The notes under the pieces: model-generated
The model's database searches: none
Told to the model about the DNA's origin: nothing
The model's input: only the letters and a program-made list of their open reading frames with translations
Origin: Paguma larvata
Lineage: Eukaryota > Chordata > Mammalia > Carnivora > Viverridae
Direction: 5' to 3'
Assembly (NCBI GenBank): GCA_030068075.1
Contig: CM057827.1
Coordinates: 74,724,500-74,788,499 of the forward strand
Length of the DNA: 64,000 nucleotides
Translations under genes and position numbers: made by a program
Part shown: one piece after another, positions 42,536 through 55,456 of the stretch
How the letters are laid out: each line of letters opens with the position of its first letter
How positions within the stretch are numbered: position 1 is the first letter of the stretch

Positions 42536-43576
42536 GTATTTCACAAAGTAGGTTGTGAACAAGTTTTTAACAGAAGACAAGAGAAAGGGAAAGGAAAGAG
42601 AAAAGAAAATTTCTTCAAAAGTAAATATCATTATGTGAAACTTTGGTTCAGTTCTTTATGGGGCTTAGACAGGGTACATACTGTAATGTCTACTCTGGGA
42701 CAGTATCGAAAACTTTGAAAGCCATCTGGGTGACTCTAGCCTTTCCATTTAGCTATTCTCCCCTCATTGACACTCCATAGCTGAGCTTCTTTGGCCAAAA
42801 CAAGTCATTCAAGACATGAAACCTGGGGAGGAGGCAATTTATCACAGTTGTAATCAAGCAATAGAAATTTAAAGGGGACAGCGGTAATGTATGGTGACAG
42901 ATGTTAGATAGCTTTATTGTGATCATTTTGCAATATACAAATATTGAATATTTTGTGCACCTGAAACTGATATAATGTTAAGTTTCAATTATATATCAAG
43001 TACAAATAAAAGAAGAGAAATAAATTAATTAATTAATAGGACAGCAGTGAGGGAGGTTAGAATGGGACAGAGCAGCAAGTGAAAGGAAGTGGGAAAAGAA
43101 GAAGGAATGATGGCATATGAAGAAGGAGAGGTAAGAAAGTTGAAAAATAAAGGGGAAGGAGGCTAGAGATCTTCATAGCCCAGAGACTATAAGTGACTGA
43201 AGAAAAATGAAGAGGAAGAAGTAGAAGGGAAAAGGGAATGAAGATTTAATGGGTTTCAATAGCATAATACTAATCAAGGAGAAGGATCCTAGTGTTTTCC
43301 CAGTTCTTTATATTCTGAGAATATGTGACTTCTACCCAGACATGCACCCATTGGGCCTCTGTATGTGTGTTCTCAAAGATTCTGTGTGTGTGCTCTGAAA
43401 GACACTGCCCTCTTTGCAAAGCCCTGACAGAGATCCAGGAAGGAGTAGCATATGGACAATGCAGCATACAATAAGAAGACTTCATTCATTTCTGTCAGCA
43501 AACTCCCATTGAGTACCAGTAGGAATTACTTTCTGTGAGACAGACTCCTGTTTAAAAAAAAAAAAAAGGAGAACAG
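42536..43576. other. Spacer between units 2 and 3
   Basis: No gene. It contains an L1M-like 3' end at about 42,870-43,010 (plus; GTGCACCTGAAACTGATATAA), then a purine-rich stretch at 43,035-43,255 (GGAGGTTAGAATGGGACAG and following GA-rich runs) and unrecognised sequence to the poly-A run at 43,553-43,567. Confidence 0.5.
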
Positions 43577-43885
43577 ACCCCCCTGTTCTGAAGGCCTTAA
43601 AGAAGTCTACCATCTATTGTATTTCCAACGATTACTTCATATAAACATTATTCCTTAAGAATTGAGGCTCAAAATTATTATAATCTTATATTTGAAATAC
43701 TTCATATGAAACTCCTTCTCTCTTTTCAAAAGTGAATGTCCCTCCTTCCTGAGTAAAAGATAAAAATGGACTCAGTATCAGTGTGTATAATCAAATCAAG
43801 GTAAGACAAACAAGAGCTTCTCTCTGAATTTGACCATCAGTAATGAGTATCAGTAATCAAGGCCTCCTCACAAAACAGGCATTGC

Positions 43886-44825
43886 TTAAGAGATCTTCCT
43901 GTAATTCACTAGCTGTCTGCATACTCTTTTCATTGCCACCTTCATTTCTTGATTCCTGAATGTATAGATGACCGGATTTAGGAAAGGAGTGAGAACAGCA
44001 TCAAAGATGGCCAGAAACTTATCCAGGTGCATGGAGGGAGATGGCCATGTATAAAAAAAAAATCAAAGGACCAAAGAACAAGAATACCACAGTGATGTGA
44101 GCTGACAGTGTGGAGAGAGCCTTAGATGAACCAGCTGAAGAGTGTTTCTTAACAGTGAGAGTGATGATGATATAGGAAATGATCAGTATGAGGAAGGAGC
44201 CAACAGAGATGAATCCACTATTTGCTGTGACCATAAACTCTAGTCGGTAGGTGTCTGTGCAGGCAAGTTTGATGAACCGAGGAAGGTCACAGTAAAAGCT
44301 ATCCAACACATTAGGACCACAAAAGGGTAAGTTTACCACAAAAGCCAGTTGAACCATGGAGTGGATTAGGCCAGTCATCCAGGCAGCCGCTAAGAAGAAG
44401 AGGCACATTCTCGGGCTCATAATGGTCAGATAATGGAGAGGCTTACATATGGCAACATATCTGTCAAAGGCCATGGCAATGAGCAGCACCATCTCCACAC
44501 CACCAATGACGTGGATAAAGAAGATTTGAGTGATGCAGCCACCAAAGGAGATGACTTTACGCTTTCTGAAAAGGTCATAAATCATCTTGGGAGAAGTGAC
44601 AGAAGAAACTCCCAGGTCAATGAAGGAGAGATTGGCCAACAGAAAGTACATGGGGGAGTGTAGGTGAGGGTCAGAAGTCACAGTGAGCATTACGAGGGAG
44701 TTTCCCATCATGCTTGCCACATAAAACGTGGAGGAGAACACAAAGAGGAGAAGCTGGATCTCCCAGGAATTGGTGAGTCCCAGGAACACAAACTCTGACA
44801 CCACAGAGTGATTCGCTCCATCCAT
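43886..44825 (-). pseudogene. OR4F: OR4F-type receptor, frameshifted by one base (unit 3)
   Basis: Paralogue of the intact gene at 21,634-22,572. It starts at the equivalent ATG (44,825; the codon five upstream is again GTG) and stays open for about 257 codons, with the N-glycosylation site, PMYFLL, DRYVAIC, both conserved cysteines and KALSTLSAH all kept. At 44,053-44,062 there are ten A residues (ten T on the coding strand) where unit 2 has nine. This shifts the frame in the TM6 FFY segment and brings a stop 12 residues later (44,019). TM7 and the tail remain intact in the other frame to the TAA at 43,886-43,888. The intact part differs from the unit 2 protein at 10 positions. Recent null allele or homopolymer error are both possible. 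Confidence 0.93.
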
Positions 44826-45628
44826 TGGCTTTGTTGGCACTGCTACCTGAAGAAGGACAATAGGGAAAAACGTAAATTGTGATAATTATGTTAATAAGTT
44901 AGGAGAGATGGCCAAATTATGAAAGCCTATTTCTACTTTAGCGCTAGAACTGAACTAATATGCTCATGGCTTCTCAAATGTAATTACCCATAAAAATTGG
45001 TGACTATCTGTGGAGCTGGTCTCCACCACCAAGTTGTCTCTGCATTTGGTACTCTGCTTCCTCTCAAGGTTGATGCTGTGATTACCCATTAGATAGAAGA
45101 TAGTCAACACGAGCCAAAGATTTTGATTGTTAGTTCCAAACTAATATGATCTGGCCTGAGTCACATATAAGTAATCCCTATTACAATCCCTTCCAAGTCT
45201 ATAAAACTTCATCTGACACACTGACCTTTCTTCTCTTCCATCCAAGCCCCCACCTCCTGGAACATATTCATCTGTAATATCACTTAAATGTTTACCACAT
45301 CCATAGACTCTTTCTCTATTATTAATAGCACTTATTTTACTGTCCCTTGTTTATAGTGAATTGAGAACAGTCCTAACTCACCCACTCACCTATGAGCTTA
45401 TTGAAAGAAGGAATTATAACTTATTCATAATTTGACTTTGTGAAGCCGTGGAAAATGTTGTCCACAGACTGGGGCAGGTCTATGAATTGTATGTTACCAG
45501 TTAATATCATATAGTTACAAAATTTTTGAGTATTTAGAAATTTCTCTAGATATTTGACGTTAGAGTGATACCCAAGTTTCTGATTATGTATTTTATAAAA
45601 GTATTAGTCGATTAAGGAAAAAAGCTGA

Positions 45629-45741
45629 GGGCCGCCTGGCTGGCACATTCAGATGAGCATGTGATTCTTGATCTCAGGATCATGAGGTCAAGCCCCACAT
45701 TGAGTATAGAGACTACTTAAGTAAATATTTAAAAAAAAAGA
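45629..45741 (+). mobile_element. Short CanSINE-family copy (unit 3)
   Basis: Copy of the 23,379-23,489 element with small differences. Confidence 0.75.
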
Positions 45742-45995
45742 TAAAAAGGTAAAAGCTTAAACTTCAATACAGGTAATTCAAGCAACACTGCCTTAGTGTC
45801 CTTTATACCTGATGAAAAGCTTAAAACTATGATATGTATCATAATATAGTGAAAATAATTTTATGAAATCCCTAAAAAAGCTAATCACATTATAGTATAA
45901 TTATTTACTTTTATTTAGAGAAACAGCATGGCTTAGTAGAAAGAATATGGGTTTTGGATTTTGATTTCCAAAATTTATACAAATGTTCAACCACC

Positions 45996-46182
45996 GGGGG
46001 CACCTGGTTGCTTAGTTTAGAGTCCAACTCTTGATTTCAACTCAAGTCATTATCCCAGGGTAATGGGATCGAGCGCTGCAGTGGGCTCCATGCTCTCTCT
46101 TTCTCTCCCTCTCTCAAGATTCTCTCTCTCTCCCTCCCTCTACTCCCCTCCTCTGCTCGCACTCTCTCAAAAAAAAAAAAAA
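45996..46182 (+). mobile_element. CanSINE in MIR (unit 3)
   Basis: Copy of 23,744-23,928, with the same AAATGTTCAA flank on the left and a slightly different A-rich tail. Confidence 0.85.
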
Positions 46183-47772
46183 CATGTTCAATGACTAATA
46201 GATTGATCTTGGTCAAGTTACTTAAACTCTTTGAGCTTCAGTTTATTTATTTATCAAACTGCAATTAGTAAAATAATATATCTTAATCATATGGATATAT
46301 TAAGTATTCAGTAATGCTAAATTTACTTCTCTTTATTTCACTTGCCCATAATGGCACTCAACACATGTTGTAACGAATGAATGAATAAGAAAATAAAATG
46401 CCATTCACCAATAGGGAACATCAAACTTCGCTCTCATAAAATATATTAAAATTCAATAATTAATAATTAATATAGTAGTCACATTCTCTTAGTGGCAAAT
46501 ATTAAACTATCTTACACAAATACAAATCATTTGCTTTCAAAGAACACCGTGTTTCTTAATAGTACTTACCACAAAGGTAAGTTTTTATTTGTTTAATTCA
46601 TCCTTCCAATTTAGGCTGCAAGTCCCGTGAAGTTAGGGATCACATCTGTCTTGTTCAACCCATTGTATGAAAAATTCAGAATCACTCCAGATACATAAGA
46701 AGAACAAATAAATATTTGCTGAAAGGGTGAATAGAATGTATTTGTTTGGGTTAAAGACTGAGCATGAGAGGAAAGAAAGAAATTCAGGAAAGTGAAAATT
46801 TTGTCTGAAGGGAAAAACCAAAGTAAGAATAGAACTAAAAGGAAGTCTTCAATGAAGTCAAAGACACTGAAATCAGTGAGGTCAATTTTGGGACCTACCG
46901 GTCAACTGAGTATTTCCAATTTAGGAAAATCTCTAGTCATTATAGATCAGAAAATAAATACCCAATATATTAAATTACTTGACCAAAACCATAAATTTAC
47001 TTAGTGTTAGAGCTTGTATTAGAACCCAGGTCTACTGACTCTGAGATCAGTCCTTTTTCCATTTCCTTTCTTCTTTCATTTATCTGTGACTTACTGAGGA
47101 TACAGCCCGAACAAAAACATGTGGCAGGGTGATGTAGAAGCTGTTGGAAGAAAGATGAGCCTTCATTGCTGATGACTTCCCTTTATTGTCATGCTGGTAA
47201 CTGATGCCATGGTCTCCATTATTAATGATCCCTGACAACTGCATCAACAAATTAATGTACCTCAGTGTCTTGAAAAACTTGGCTGTTTTCTAAACCATTA
47301 GTTCTTACCCTAACTGTTCAGGCAAATACTCTTATTTGGAACAGATGGTTTTTTGGATGAGCTCATGATATAAAATGCTAGTTTAACCTGTTCCACTCAA
47401 CCTTTTCTTTCCTGGAGGGATGGAGACCCTTGAACAGGGCCCATCATGAGTGAACTACTTAGAAGCTGCCATAATGTCGCCTGTATTCAAGTTCAACCTC
47501 CTTCATGAAACCACTCTTGGCTCCTCCAACCTGAATAGCTTTCTCTTTGTAGGGTTTCATTTTAATCCCTCAAATGAATTATAGGACAACTCTGCCTATA
47601 ATATTTCTTCATATACCCACAGTACCTAGAATAATGCTGGAGAACATAACAGGTCTTCAGTAAAAAGTTTGAGTGACTCTTTTGAGTTCAAGTGTATTGA
47701 GGTTGATCATCAATCTCAATGTAGATGCAGGGACTCCAGACTTCGTCTGGGACTTTATATTAAATATAGGCT

Positions 47773-47986
47773 CTGGGTTTTTTGTTTGTTTTAATGTTTA
47801 ATTATTTGTTTTGAGAGAGAGTATTTGCACACAGTGGGGGAGGAGCAGAGAGAGAGAGAGAGAGAGAGAGAGAGTCCCAAGCAGGCTCTGCACTCAATGT
47901 GGGGCTCTATCTCACCAAATGTGAGATCATGAGCTGAGCCAAATCAAGAGTCAGACACTTAACCCACTCAGTCACCCAGGCACCCC
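47773..47986 (-). mobile_element. CanSINE, minus strand (unit 3)
   Basis: Copy of 25,502-25,703 with a longer (GA)n. Target duplication AAATATAGGCT at 47,762-47,772 and 47,987-47,997. Confidence 0.92.
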
Positions 47987-48442
47987 AAATATAGGCTTTC
48001 ATTATGATTGCATCATTCTTTGAATTCATCTCTGTTTTAGCTCTTAAATTTTACAGGAATTATTTCTATTATTTTTTAAAGAAGCTACACATGAAAATGA
48101 AATAGGTCTCTATCTGAAAAACCATATTTCACATTCTGTCACCTAATAACTTGGTGACTTTGAGTAACATACATTTCATCTCTGAACCCTTTCCCATCTG
48201 CAAAATGGAGAAAAATTAATGTCTTACAAAACTGAGCATGTGAGAAAATACATGTCACCAAATCTAGTTAATGCTTTCTCTTTAATGCTTCTGGTAATGG
48301 AAATAACCTTTATGTCCATAGTGAGGTCATAGATAAGTAAATTTTTGTAAATTAATACAATAAAATGAATTATTTGGAAAGTAAGTGAATAAATCAGATA
48401 TATATTTGTCACCATGGAAAAATCTCAAAAATATAACATTGA

Positions 48443-48671
48443 GGGGTGCCTGGGTGGCTCAGTCGGTTAAGCGGCTGACTTCAGTTCAGGTCATGATCTC
48501 ACGGTCTGTGAGTTCGAGCCCTGCGTTGGGCTCTGTGCTAATGGCTCAGAGCCTGGAGCCTGCTTCAAATTCTGTGTCTCCTTCTCTCTCTGCCCTTTCC
48601 CTGCTTGCACTCTGTCTCTATGTCTCTCAAAAATAAATAAACATTAAATATATATATATATATATATATAT
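48443..48671 (+). mobile_element. CanSINE with (TA)n tail (unit 3)
   Basis: Copy of 26,160-26,362. The ACATA end has become a (TA)n run of about 25 bp. Confidence 0.93.
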
Positions 48672-50031
48672 AATGTTGAATGAAAATATCAAATTATAAA
48701 ATAATACTTGTAAAGTGAAATATTTTTTAATTCCAAAAACAATAATTATAACATATTAAATATAAATAAATATATAGCTAGGAGAAGTATAAAAGTCTGA
48801 ATAATATGGATATCTATCCAACAACTTCAGAATAGTGTTTTTCCCTGGGGAAGGAAATGGAGAAATCTGACAACGTGAGTGATTTCAATTGCTTTTATAA
48901 TGATTTACTCAAAAAACGCTGATAAAATAACAGATGTTTATTGTTAGATCTTGAAGGTAAATGCCAATCATATGATTTTGAGTACTTTTCAAAGGGTCGA
49001 AGTATGTTTCTCACAATCGTTTTTAATTTAATACATCTGCTATGTATTGCTTCTTTCTCTTCTCACTGCCCCTCCTTTCAACAGTTATCACTAGATCTAC
49101 CACAATGCTTCATCAAGATCCTCTCCTGCAAGTGTTTCTGCTGCTCCAACAAAAATCTATCTGCTCTCAAAACAAACCTAGTCATAATATTAATAGTTTC
49201 ATGAGTCCTCTTTTGCCTCCAGATGAACTACAGTCTCCTAATAAAGCATTCAAACTCGTCTGAGGTGTGGGCCTTTCCAACTTCATTTTCTATCTCATTT
49301 TCTTGCATCCATTCTTGTACCCCATGATCCAGCAATACCTATTTATTATCTGACAGTGCCACATAATACATATGCCTCCATGCCTTCAAATATACTGGTT
49401 CTTCTTCTTCAACTTCCCTTCCACCATTTCCACCCACTGCTCTTCTTTCTGGAAGAACACACTCCTACCTCAAAGTAAATCATGCTATAATGTTTATTTA
49501 CACTCCTTCGCCGTCACCTCTTCACACTTTAAGCAGATATATATCTTTCTTGTCCATGTCCCCACTCATAGCACTTTATTCAGGCCCCTAAGCATCAGTC
49601 ACCACCTTACATTACAGTTAGTTTTATATGTAAATGGATTGAGGGGAAGAATTATGTTTATCCTTTTTTGTAATCTCACCCACTAAAACACATTAGAATA
49701 AAAAAGGATGGAGAGAAACACTGAAGATGTTGTCTCTGTCAAAATTGGCTAATGGTTCCGATGATGTGAAAACATACCCTAGACATAATAAACGTAGCCT
49801 TCAACATGGGAAAATCAGATGCAGTGGAAATAGTAATAGGTAAAAAAAAAAAAGACAAAGAATTAGTAATAAATATAGGAGCTTATATTTATAATATAAT
49901 GATTCAGCAAACATAGAAAGGATATGTTTAAAAACATGAAAATATGCCTGGTTATATAACTGATGAAAATATACCTGATGAAAACTGGGAATAGTTCTAA
50001 AGAGACTGAAGAAAGTAGAAAATAAATTATA

Positions 50032-50259
50032 GGGGCGCCTGGGTGGCTCAGTCGGTTGAGCGTCCGACTTCGGCTCAGGTCATGATCTTGCGGTCTGTGA
50101 GTTCGAGCCCCGCGTCGGGCTCTGTGCTGACAGCTCAGAGCCTGGAGCCTGCTTCGGATTCTGTGTCTCCCTCTCTCTATGCCCCTCCCCCACTCATGCT
50201 CTGTCTCTCTCTGTCTCAAAAATAAATAAACATTAAAAAAAATTTAAAAATAAAAAGAT
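50032..50259 (+). mobile_element. CanSINE private to unit 3
   Basis: Very close to the feline consensus throughout (head, CTGACAGCTCAGAGCCTGG middle, CCCTCTCTCTATGCCCC, AAAAATAAATAAACATT tail). Target duplication AATAAATTATA at 50,021-50,031 and 50,260-50,270. Unit 2 has the empty site, with one copy of that motif at 27,722-27,732. Confidence 0.97.
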
Positions 50260-50353
50260 AATAAATTATAAAGGTGAAAAAGAATTAAGGGAAAAGAAAA
50301 AATGATATCAAACTTAAAACTAAAACAGAAGAGAAATGAGGAAAAAAAGTGCA

Positions 50354-50479
50354 GGGGCACCTGGGTGACTCACTCAGATGAGCTTCCCACTCTTGATTTC
50401 AGCTCAGATCATGATCTCGCAGTTCTTGGGATCGAGCCCTGCATCGGGCCCCATACTAAGAGTGCAGAGCCTCCCTGGG

Positions 50480-50531
<52 letters not shown>

Positions 50532-50683
50532 CCTCTTCCCCTCTCTCCCTCTCTCTCCCTCTCTCTCCCTCTCTCTTCCCTCTCCCTCCCTCTCTCTCCC
50601 TCCCTCCCTCCCTCTCTGCCTTTACCCAGCTCACGCTTTCTCTCTCTCTCTAAAAAATAAATAAACTTTAAAAAAAAGAAAAA
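50354..50683 (+). mobile_element. CanSINE with CT tract (unit 3)
   Basis: Copy of 27,814-28,320 with a CT tract of about 135 bp and a purer (CT)n start. Frames across it are repeat translations. Confidence 0.93.
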
Positions 50684-50830
50684 AGTATATAATGACAAAG
50701 AGAAGACACGCCACACTTTAAGTATGAGGTAGATTATCAGGTATGATTGATATTTCTTTCTCAACCCACTCTCCATAACTTCTGTAATTATAAATGCCTT
50801 ATAGCACTATGTCTGCAAGTGTCTTTTTAT

Positions 50831-51021
50831 ATGTTTTATTTATTTATTTTGAGTGGGTGGAGGGAGGATCAGAGAGAGGGAGAGAGAGAGAGAGAGAGAA
50901 TCCCTAGCAGGCTTCACACTGAACGTGAGCCCTGACATGGGGCTCAGTCTCACCACCATGACATCATGACCTGTGCAGAAATCAAGAGTTGGACTCAACC
51001 AACAGAGCCACCCAGGTGCCC
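50831..51021 (-). mobile_element. CanSINE, minus strand, full form (unit 3)
   Basis: Copy of 28,476-28,610 that retains the internal ACATCATGACCTGTGC segment deleted in unit 2. Confidence 0.9.
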
Positions 51022-51504
51022 CTGTCTGCAGGTATCTTTCAAGGGCTTAGTCACTTGGAAGACTTTCTCCATGAGTGTTATCAGTAACACACATCTAGCA
51101 GTGAATTTATTTGCTTTTTGCCTCTCCAATCCCCTTCCACCGCACAAAACTGGGAATTTGAGGAAAAGTGAATTTAGTTTAGAGGGGAAGGAGCTGTAAA
51201 TATAGGACCTAATAGGACAACTCTGAGTGTTCTTTAGTTACCCTTGAATGTGTACTGGGGTCGGAGGGGGTGGGGCGGGAACTGGAAGTCTGAAGTAAGT
51301 TTTTACCAGAGAAATGCATAAACAAATATCAGAGAATATAGATATTCACACATCAAAGTTTTAAATACACTTAAGGCATAGTCAGGATTCAATTTTCCAC
51401 CCTGAGCATAGTTATGGACAGGATTCTGGATGGAAACACCAGCATATGAAATTTATTCACTTAGAAGTCATCAAATACCTACAAGCAACGTCCTGGTTGA
51501 TTAT

Positions 51505-52470
51505 ATTCCTGTCAGTTAACTTTTTATATACATAAACTCAACAAACTAAGTCACCTGTTAGCTTTATGAATGCTAAATGAAATAAGCCAGTCAAAAAAAA
51601 GACAAATACCATTGGTTGTGCTCACAAGGGAAAGTTTTTAAATTGTTTTTCTCAAACACATTAATCATAACAATTCATTTTCATTAGTTAAATATCCATG
51701 ATATAAAAGAAAAAGCATAACTTTTTTGCCTTTTATTGAGATAAACCCTTTTTCTTGACCCATATTGAATTTACCAGACTTTCAGAAACAGATTCCCAGA
51801 TACTGAATTCTTTATGCATGAAAGAAATGTTGGCAGCTGGTGTTCCAAATAATAGAATTATCCAGCTGACAGGGACCCACATCTTCTAGGTTTGAAAATC
51901 AAAACCATCATTCATATAAATTTCTTTCCCAATCTAAAATTATTGAAAGGTTACAACCTCCCTCAGCTAAAATGCTACACTTTATTTTTCAAATTATCAC
52001 AAAATCCTTCTTAATACCTAAGTAAAATTCTACTTCTCCTAACTTAAAACAACTTATTTTGATTTTTATAACTGTGTGTAATAGTTTTTTGTGTCCCTTT
52101 AACTTTTTTTCTATACCATATGCTCTGCTTTTTATTCCTGCCAATTAACTTTTTATATACATAAGCTCAACAAACTAAGTCACCTGTTAGCTTTCTGAAT
52201 GCTAAATGAAATAAGCCAGTCAGAAAAAGACAAATACCATATGATTTCAGTCAGATATGGAATTTAAGAAACGAAACAAAAAAGAGACAGAAAACAAACT
52301 GGTGGTTGCCAGAGGAGAGCGGATGGAGAGATGGGTGAAATAGGTGAACAGGATTTATCATGATGAGCACTGAGTACTACATAGAAAGGTTGAATTACTA
52401 TATTCTGCCCCTAAGGCTAATAAATATAAACTGTATATTAATTTCACTTGAAAAAAATTTAATTTTTAAA
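51505..52470 (+). repeat. Direct repeats and L1 3' UTR fragment (unit 3)
   Basis: 107-bp direct repeats at 51,505-51,612 and 52,134-52,240, the second running into L1 3' UTR, as in unit 2. The duplication of this piece therefore predates the 22-kb duplication. Confidence 0.85.
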
Positions 52471-53589
52471 AACTTAAATCCTTTCATATTTCCTTTTATA
52501 ATCTCTTTCTCATCTACTTCCCCACTCAAAAAAAAAATCACATTTCTCAACTTTGTCTAAACCCTTCCACATTCTACTTACCGTTTACAAAATTAATGTA
52601 AAACATTCTAAAATTCTAGAGCACATAAGAGAGCAGAATAACTAATTTGATCTCCTGGCAGTTTTCATTTTGTTTTTAAATTTTTCACAGCATATTTTAA
52701 GATGATATTTACATTGGAAATAATTTATTCAGCTTTGGGTCTTTGGGTGTCTCCTCTAGTTAGTGATTTATGAGACTCTTCCATCTTACACATTTTACAA
52801 GTACCTAATAGATTTGTTTCTCTTTTCACAAAAAATAATTTTATACTTCATGTTCTTTGAAAAGCTAATGGATAGCACAACAACCCTTCTTTTCTTAGTT
52901 ATGTGTGTCACCAGTGTTTCTTACCTGTTTGTCAAATTGCAGGGGATGAGAATCATTTATATAACCATCACTGGTAACAGACGGCTGAATCCTAAACATT
53001 ATAAAGCCATTTAACTTTTTCTAATATCTTTCACATGATCATATCACTGTGTGATTCTAGTTAAAAGTCAGAGTCAATTCTCACTGTCACAATTATTCTC
53101 CACTACTAGCCAGTTGGTTACCTCAGACACCATCTACTCTGCTTTAGGATATACTCACGTACTTGAGGATATGACTCATGTTCATAGCAATTCCAACAAC
53201 AGAATCTTGTCTGACACTAGAGTTCTCCATATTATTAAATTTATCATCATCTTTCCATTTTACCTGTATAAATAAAAGAACATTTTCATGGAGTCTTAGA
53301 TTTCCCTTTGTTCTCTGACACAAAGTGCCATAAAATCCTGCCATGTGTAGAAATAAAGCTAATTAATAGTTCTGGAGAACAGTGAGCAAGTGGCACTGCA
53401 GACAGGAGTTTAGAAGGAGCCCATGGATCAAGGGACTTTACCCCTAGGGACCTTTTGGTTTGACCAAAGCAACCGAAGTTTCTAAAACTTCATAATAAAA
53501 TACTAGAGAACAAGAGGAAAATACATATTTGTCAATATAGAATGATAAGAACATACTGTGTTCAAGATCTTCTTAGTTTGATTTAAAAC

Positions 53590-55437
53590 TTTCAAGTATT
53601 TTGGCTTATGGCTTACCGGCTTCCATTTTTTCTCTTCCCCAGTCCCCACAAATGTCAGAAGCTCTTTTCCATCTGCTGGTTCAATGACACAAGGAGCCCA
53701 GAATAATCAGAGACTAGTCTCATCTGTGTTCCCTTTGGAAACTTTCTTCCCTGGAGCACTAAGACCTCAAAGCTACTAAACCAAAGCCCACAAGAATAAA
53801 TACAAGGAAGCATAAATTTCTCCAGTGAATTATTTGGTCTTGTTACAAGAGTGACTTTTTCCATTTTGGACTTATATATTCCGGCTTTAAGACAGATAGT
53901 AATGTATATATTGGGCACTGGTTTAAGATGTATACTGCATCAAAGAGCTTCCTAAACTTGCAAGGTTTTATACCAACCTCTTGGTACAAAAGCTAAGCAT
54001 TCACCAGGCCATTCCACCGTTCTATCAGGGAGTTGTTTCTAGGTTGTGGAGCATGAGTAAATCTAGTGAATCCTACGGGTGTAAACCCATTGTCACACTT
54101 TATTTTCTATAAATACGTCTCCAGAGCCAATGCTGTATAGCACATGATAAGATAAGACAGTAAAGGTATTCTCTAAATCTATGAATGGTAGTACTAGCAG
54201 AAGCACTATGGGTGGGGGAAAATCAGAACCCAGATTAAGTTTATATTGCTATGATGACAGGTCTATAATCCTCCCAGAAAAGTTGGACAGTGTGTTTCCT
54301 GAGAGTATAGTGAGGTATGATACCATAGAAAGTATTGAGGCTTTACTTTTACGTTGGCAGGTTAGGCATACAGCATTGATGGTACACAGATCACCCTTAG
54401 TGAAAAGAAATTCGTGTTGAGTCTACACAGAGACTTCAGCTACACTGCTATGGCCACTCTTTCATGTTTCCTAGGGAAATTCTGAGATGAAGATCAACAC
54501 ACGTGGAGTTTGTTAGGGAATGCTATTAGGATCAACTAATTCCAAGTGAAAGTAAGGAAATAAGCAGGAGGTGGCAAAGACACAAGTTGCCAAACTTGTG
54601 GGAGCTCTGCACCTGGGATGAGATTCCAGAATTGTTCCAAGTGACTGAACCTATCATTATATGCAAACTAACACAGAAAGTGACCATGGCCTTGGGTATG
54701 TCAGCTCTCTTTTTTTGATTATTTTTATTTTTTATTTTAGAGACAGAGAGTGCATGCAAGCAGGGGAAATAGAGCACACAAGTGGGGAAGAGGAGCAGAG
54801 AGAGAGAGGGGGAGACATAATCTTAAGCAGGCTCCATACTCAGCATGGAGCCCAGCACAGGCTATGATCCCATGACCCCAGAATCATGACCTGAGTCAAA
54901 ATCAAGAGTTGAATGCTCTACTGACTGAGCCACCAGGTACCCCCCTTTTTTCTTCTCTTTTTTTAGCTCTCTTTAGACAAGAGCATTCCCAAATTGATGT
55001 CAGATAAAAACTTTCTAACAGTGGAGAATAAATCTTTCTGTCCTGAATAAATCTTTCTGTCCTGAAGGATGGGATCTGGGTGGCAGCTCATAACATATGT
55101 GACATCCACCCCTAGGTCACTTGCATCACCTTGATTCATTTGAGTTCTACAAAGAGGTCCTTCAGGACTTTGCTCAACCTCTTATCCTGTGGGCATCCTG
55201 TAAAGAGAAAGTTAATGGGGTGAATCATAACAGATTTGGAATACATGGTGAAAAATTAGAAATTTGTCTAATTTCATTGTGTATTTCAAGTAATATGATC
55301 CAAGCAGTAGGGCTCTTTGCACAGAGTCTGAAACTGATGTAGAAGAATCTTTTCCAGATCTGGGCTCCACTCTGAGCTGACAACTTTCATGTCATCCTGT
55401 ACATGTGTTAGAGTGGTAGTAGTGGATGTAAACTATG
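53590..55437 (-). mobile_element. ERVL-type relic with CanSINE (unit 3)
   Basis: Copy of 31,195-33,050. The minus-strand CanSINE inside it is at 54,713-54,964. Differs by small indels, for example loss of an AGGTAAAGGTAG-type repeat near 54,165. No coding capacity. Confidence 0.55.
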
Positions 55438-55456
55438 CTTCCTTCAGAAAGGGAAG

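Larger units (their letters stand above)
21332..43576. repeat. Tandem duplication unit 2 (about 22.25 kb)
   Basis: From TTCTGAAGGCCTTAAAGAAG (21,339) the sequence repeats, in order and orientation, from 43,586 to the window end. The offset is 22,247 at the start, 22,253 at the OR start codon and about 22,425 near 41.3 kb. The drift is explained by a private SINE in unit 3 and by indels. The part of unit 2 beyond about 41,580 lies past the end of what unit 3 shows in this window. The unit holds the intact OR gene and no other gene. Confidence 0.93.
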
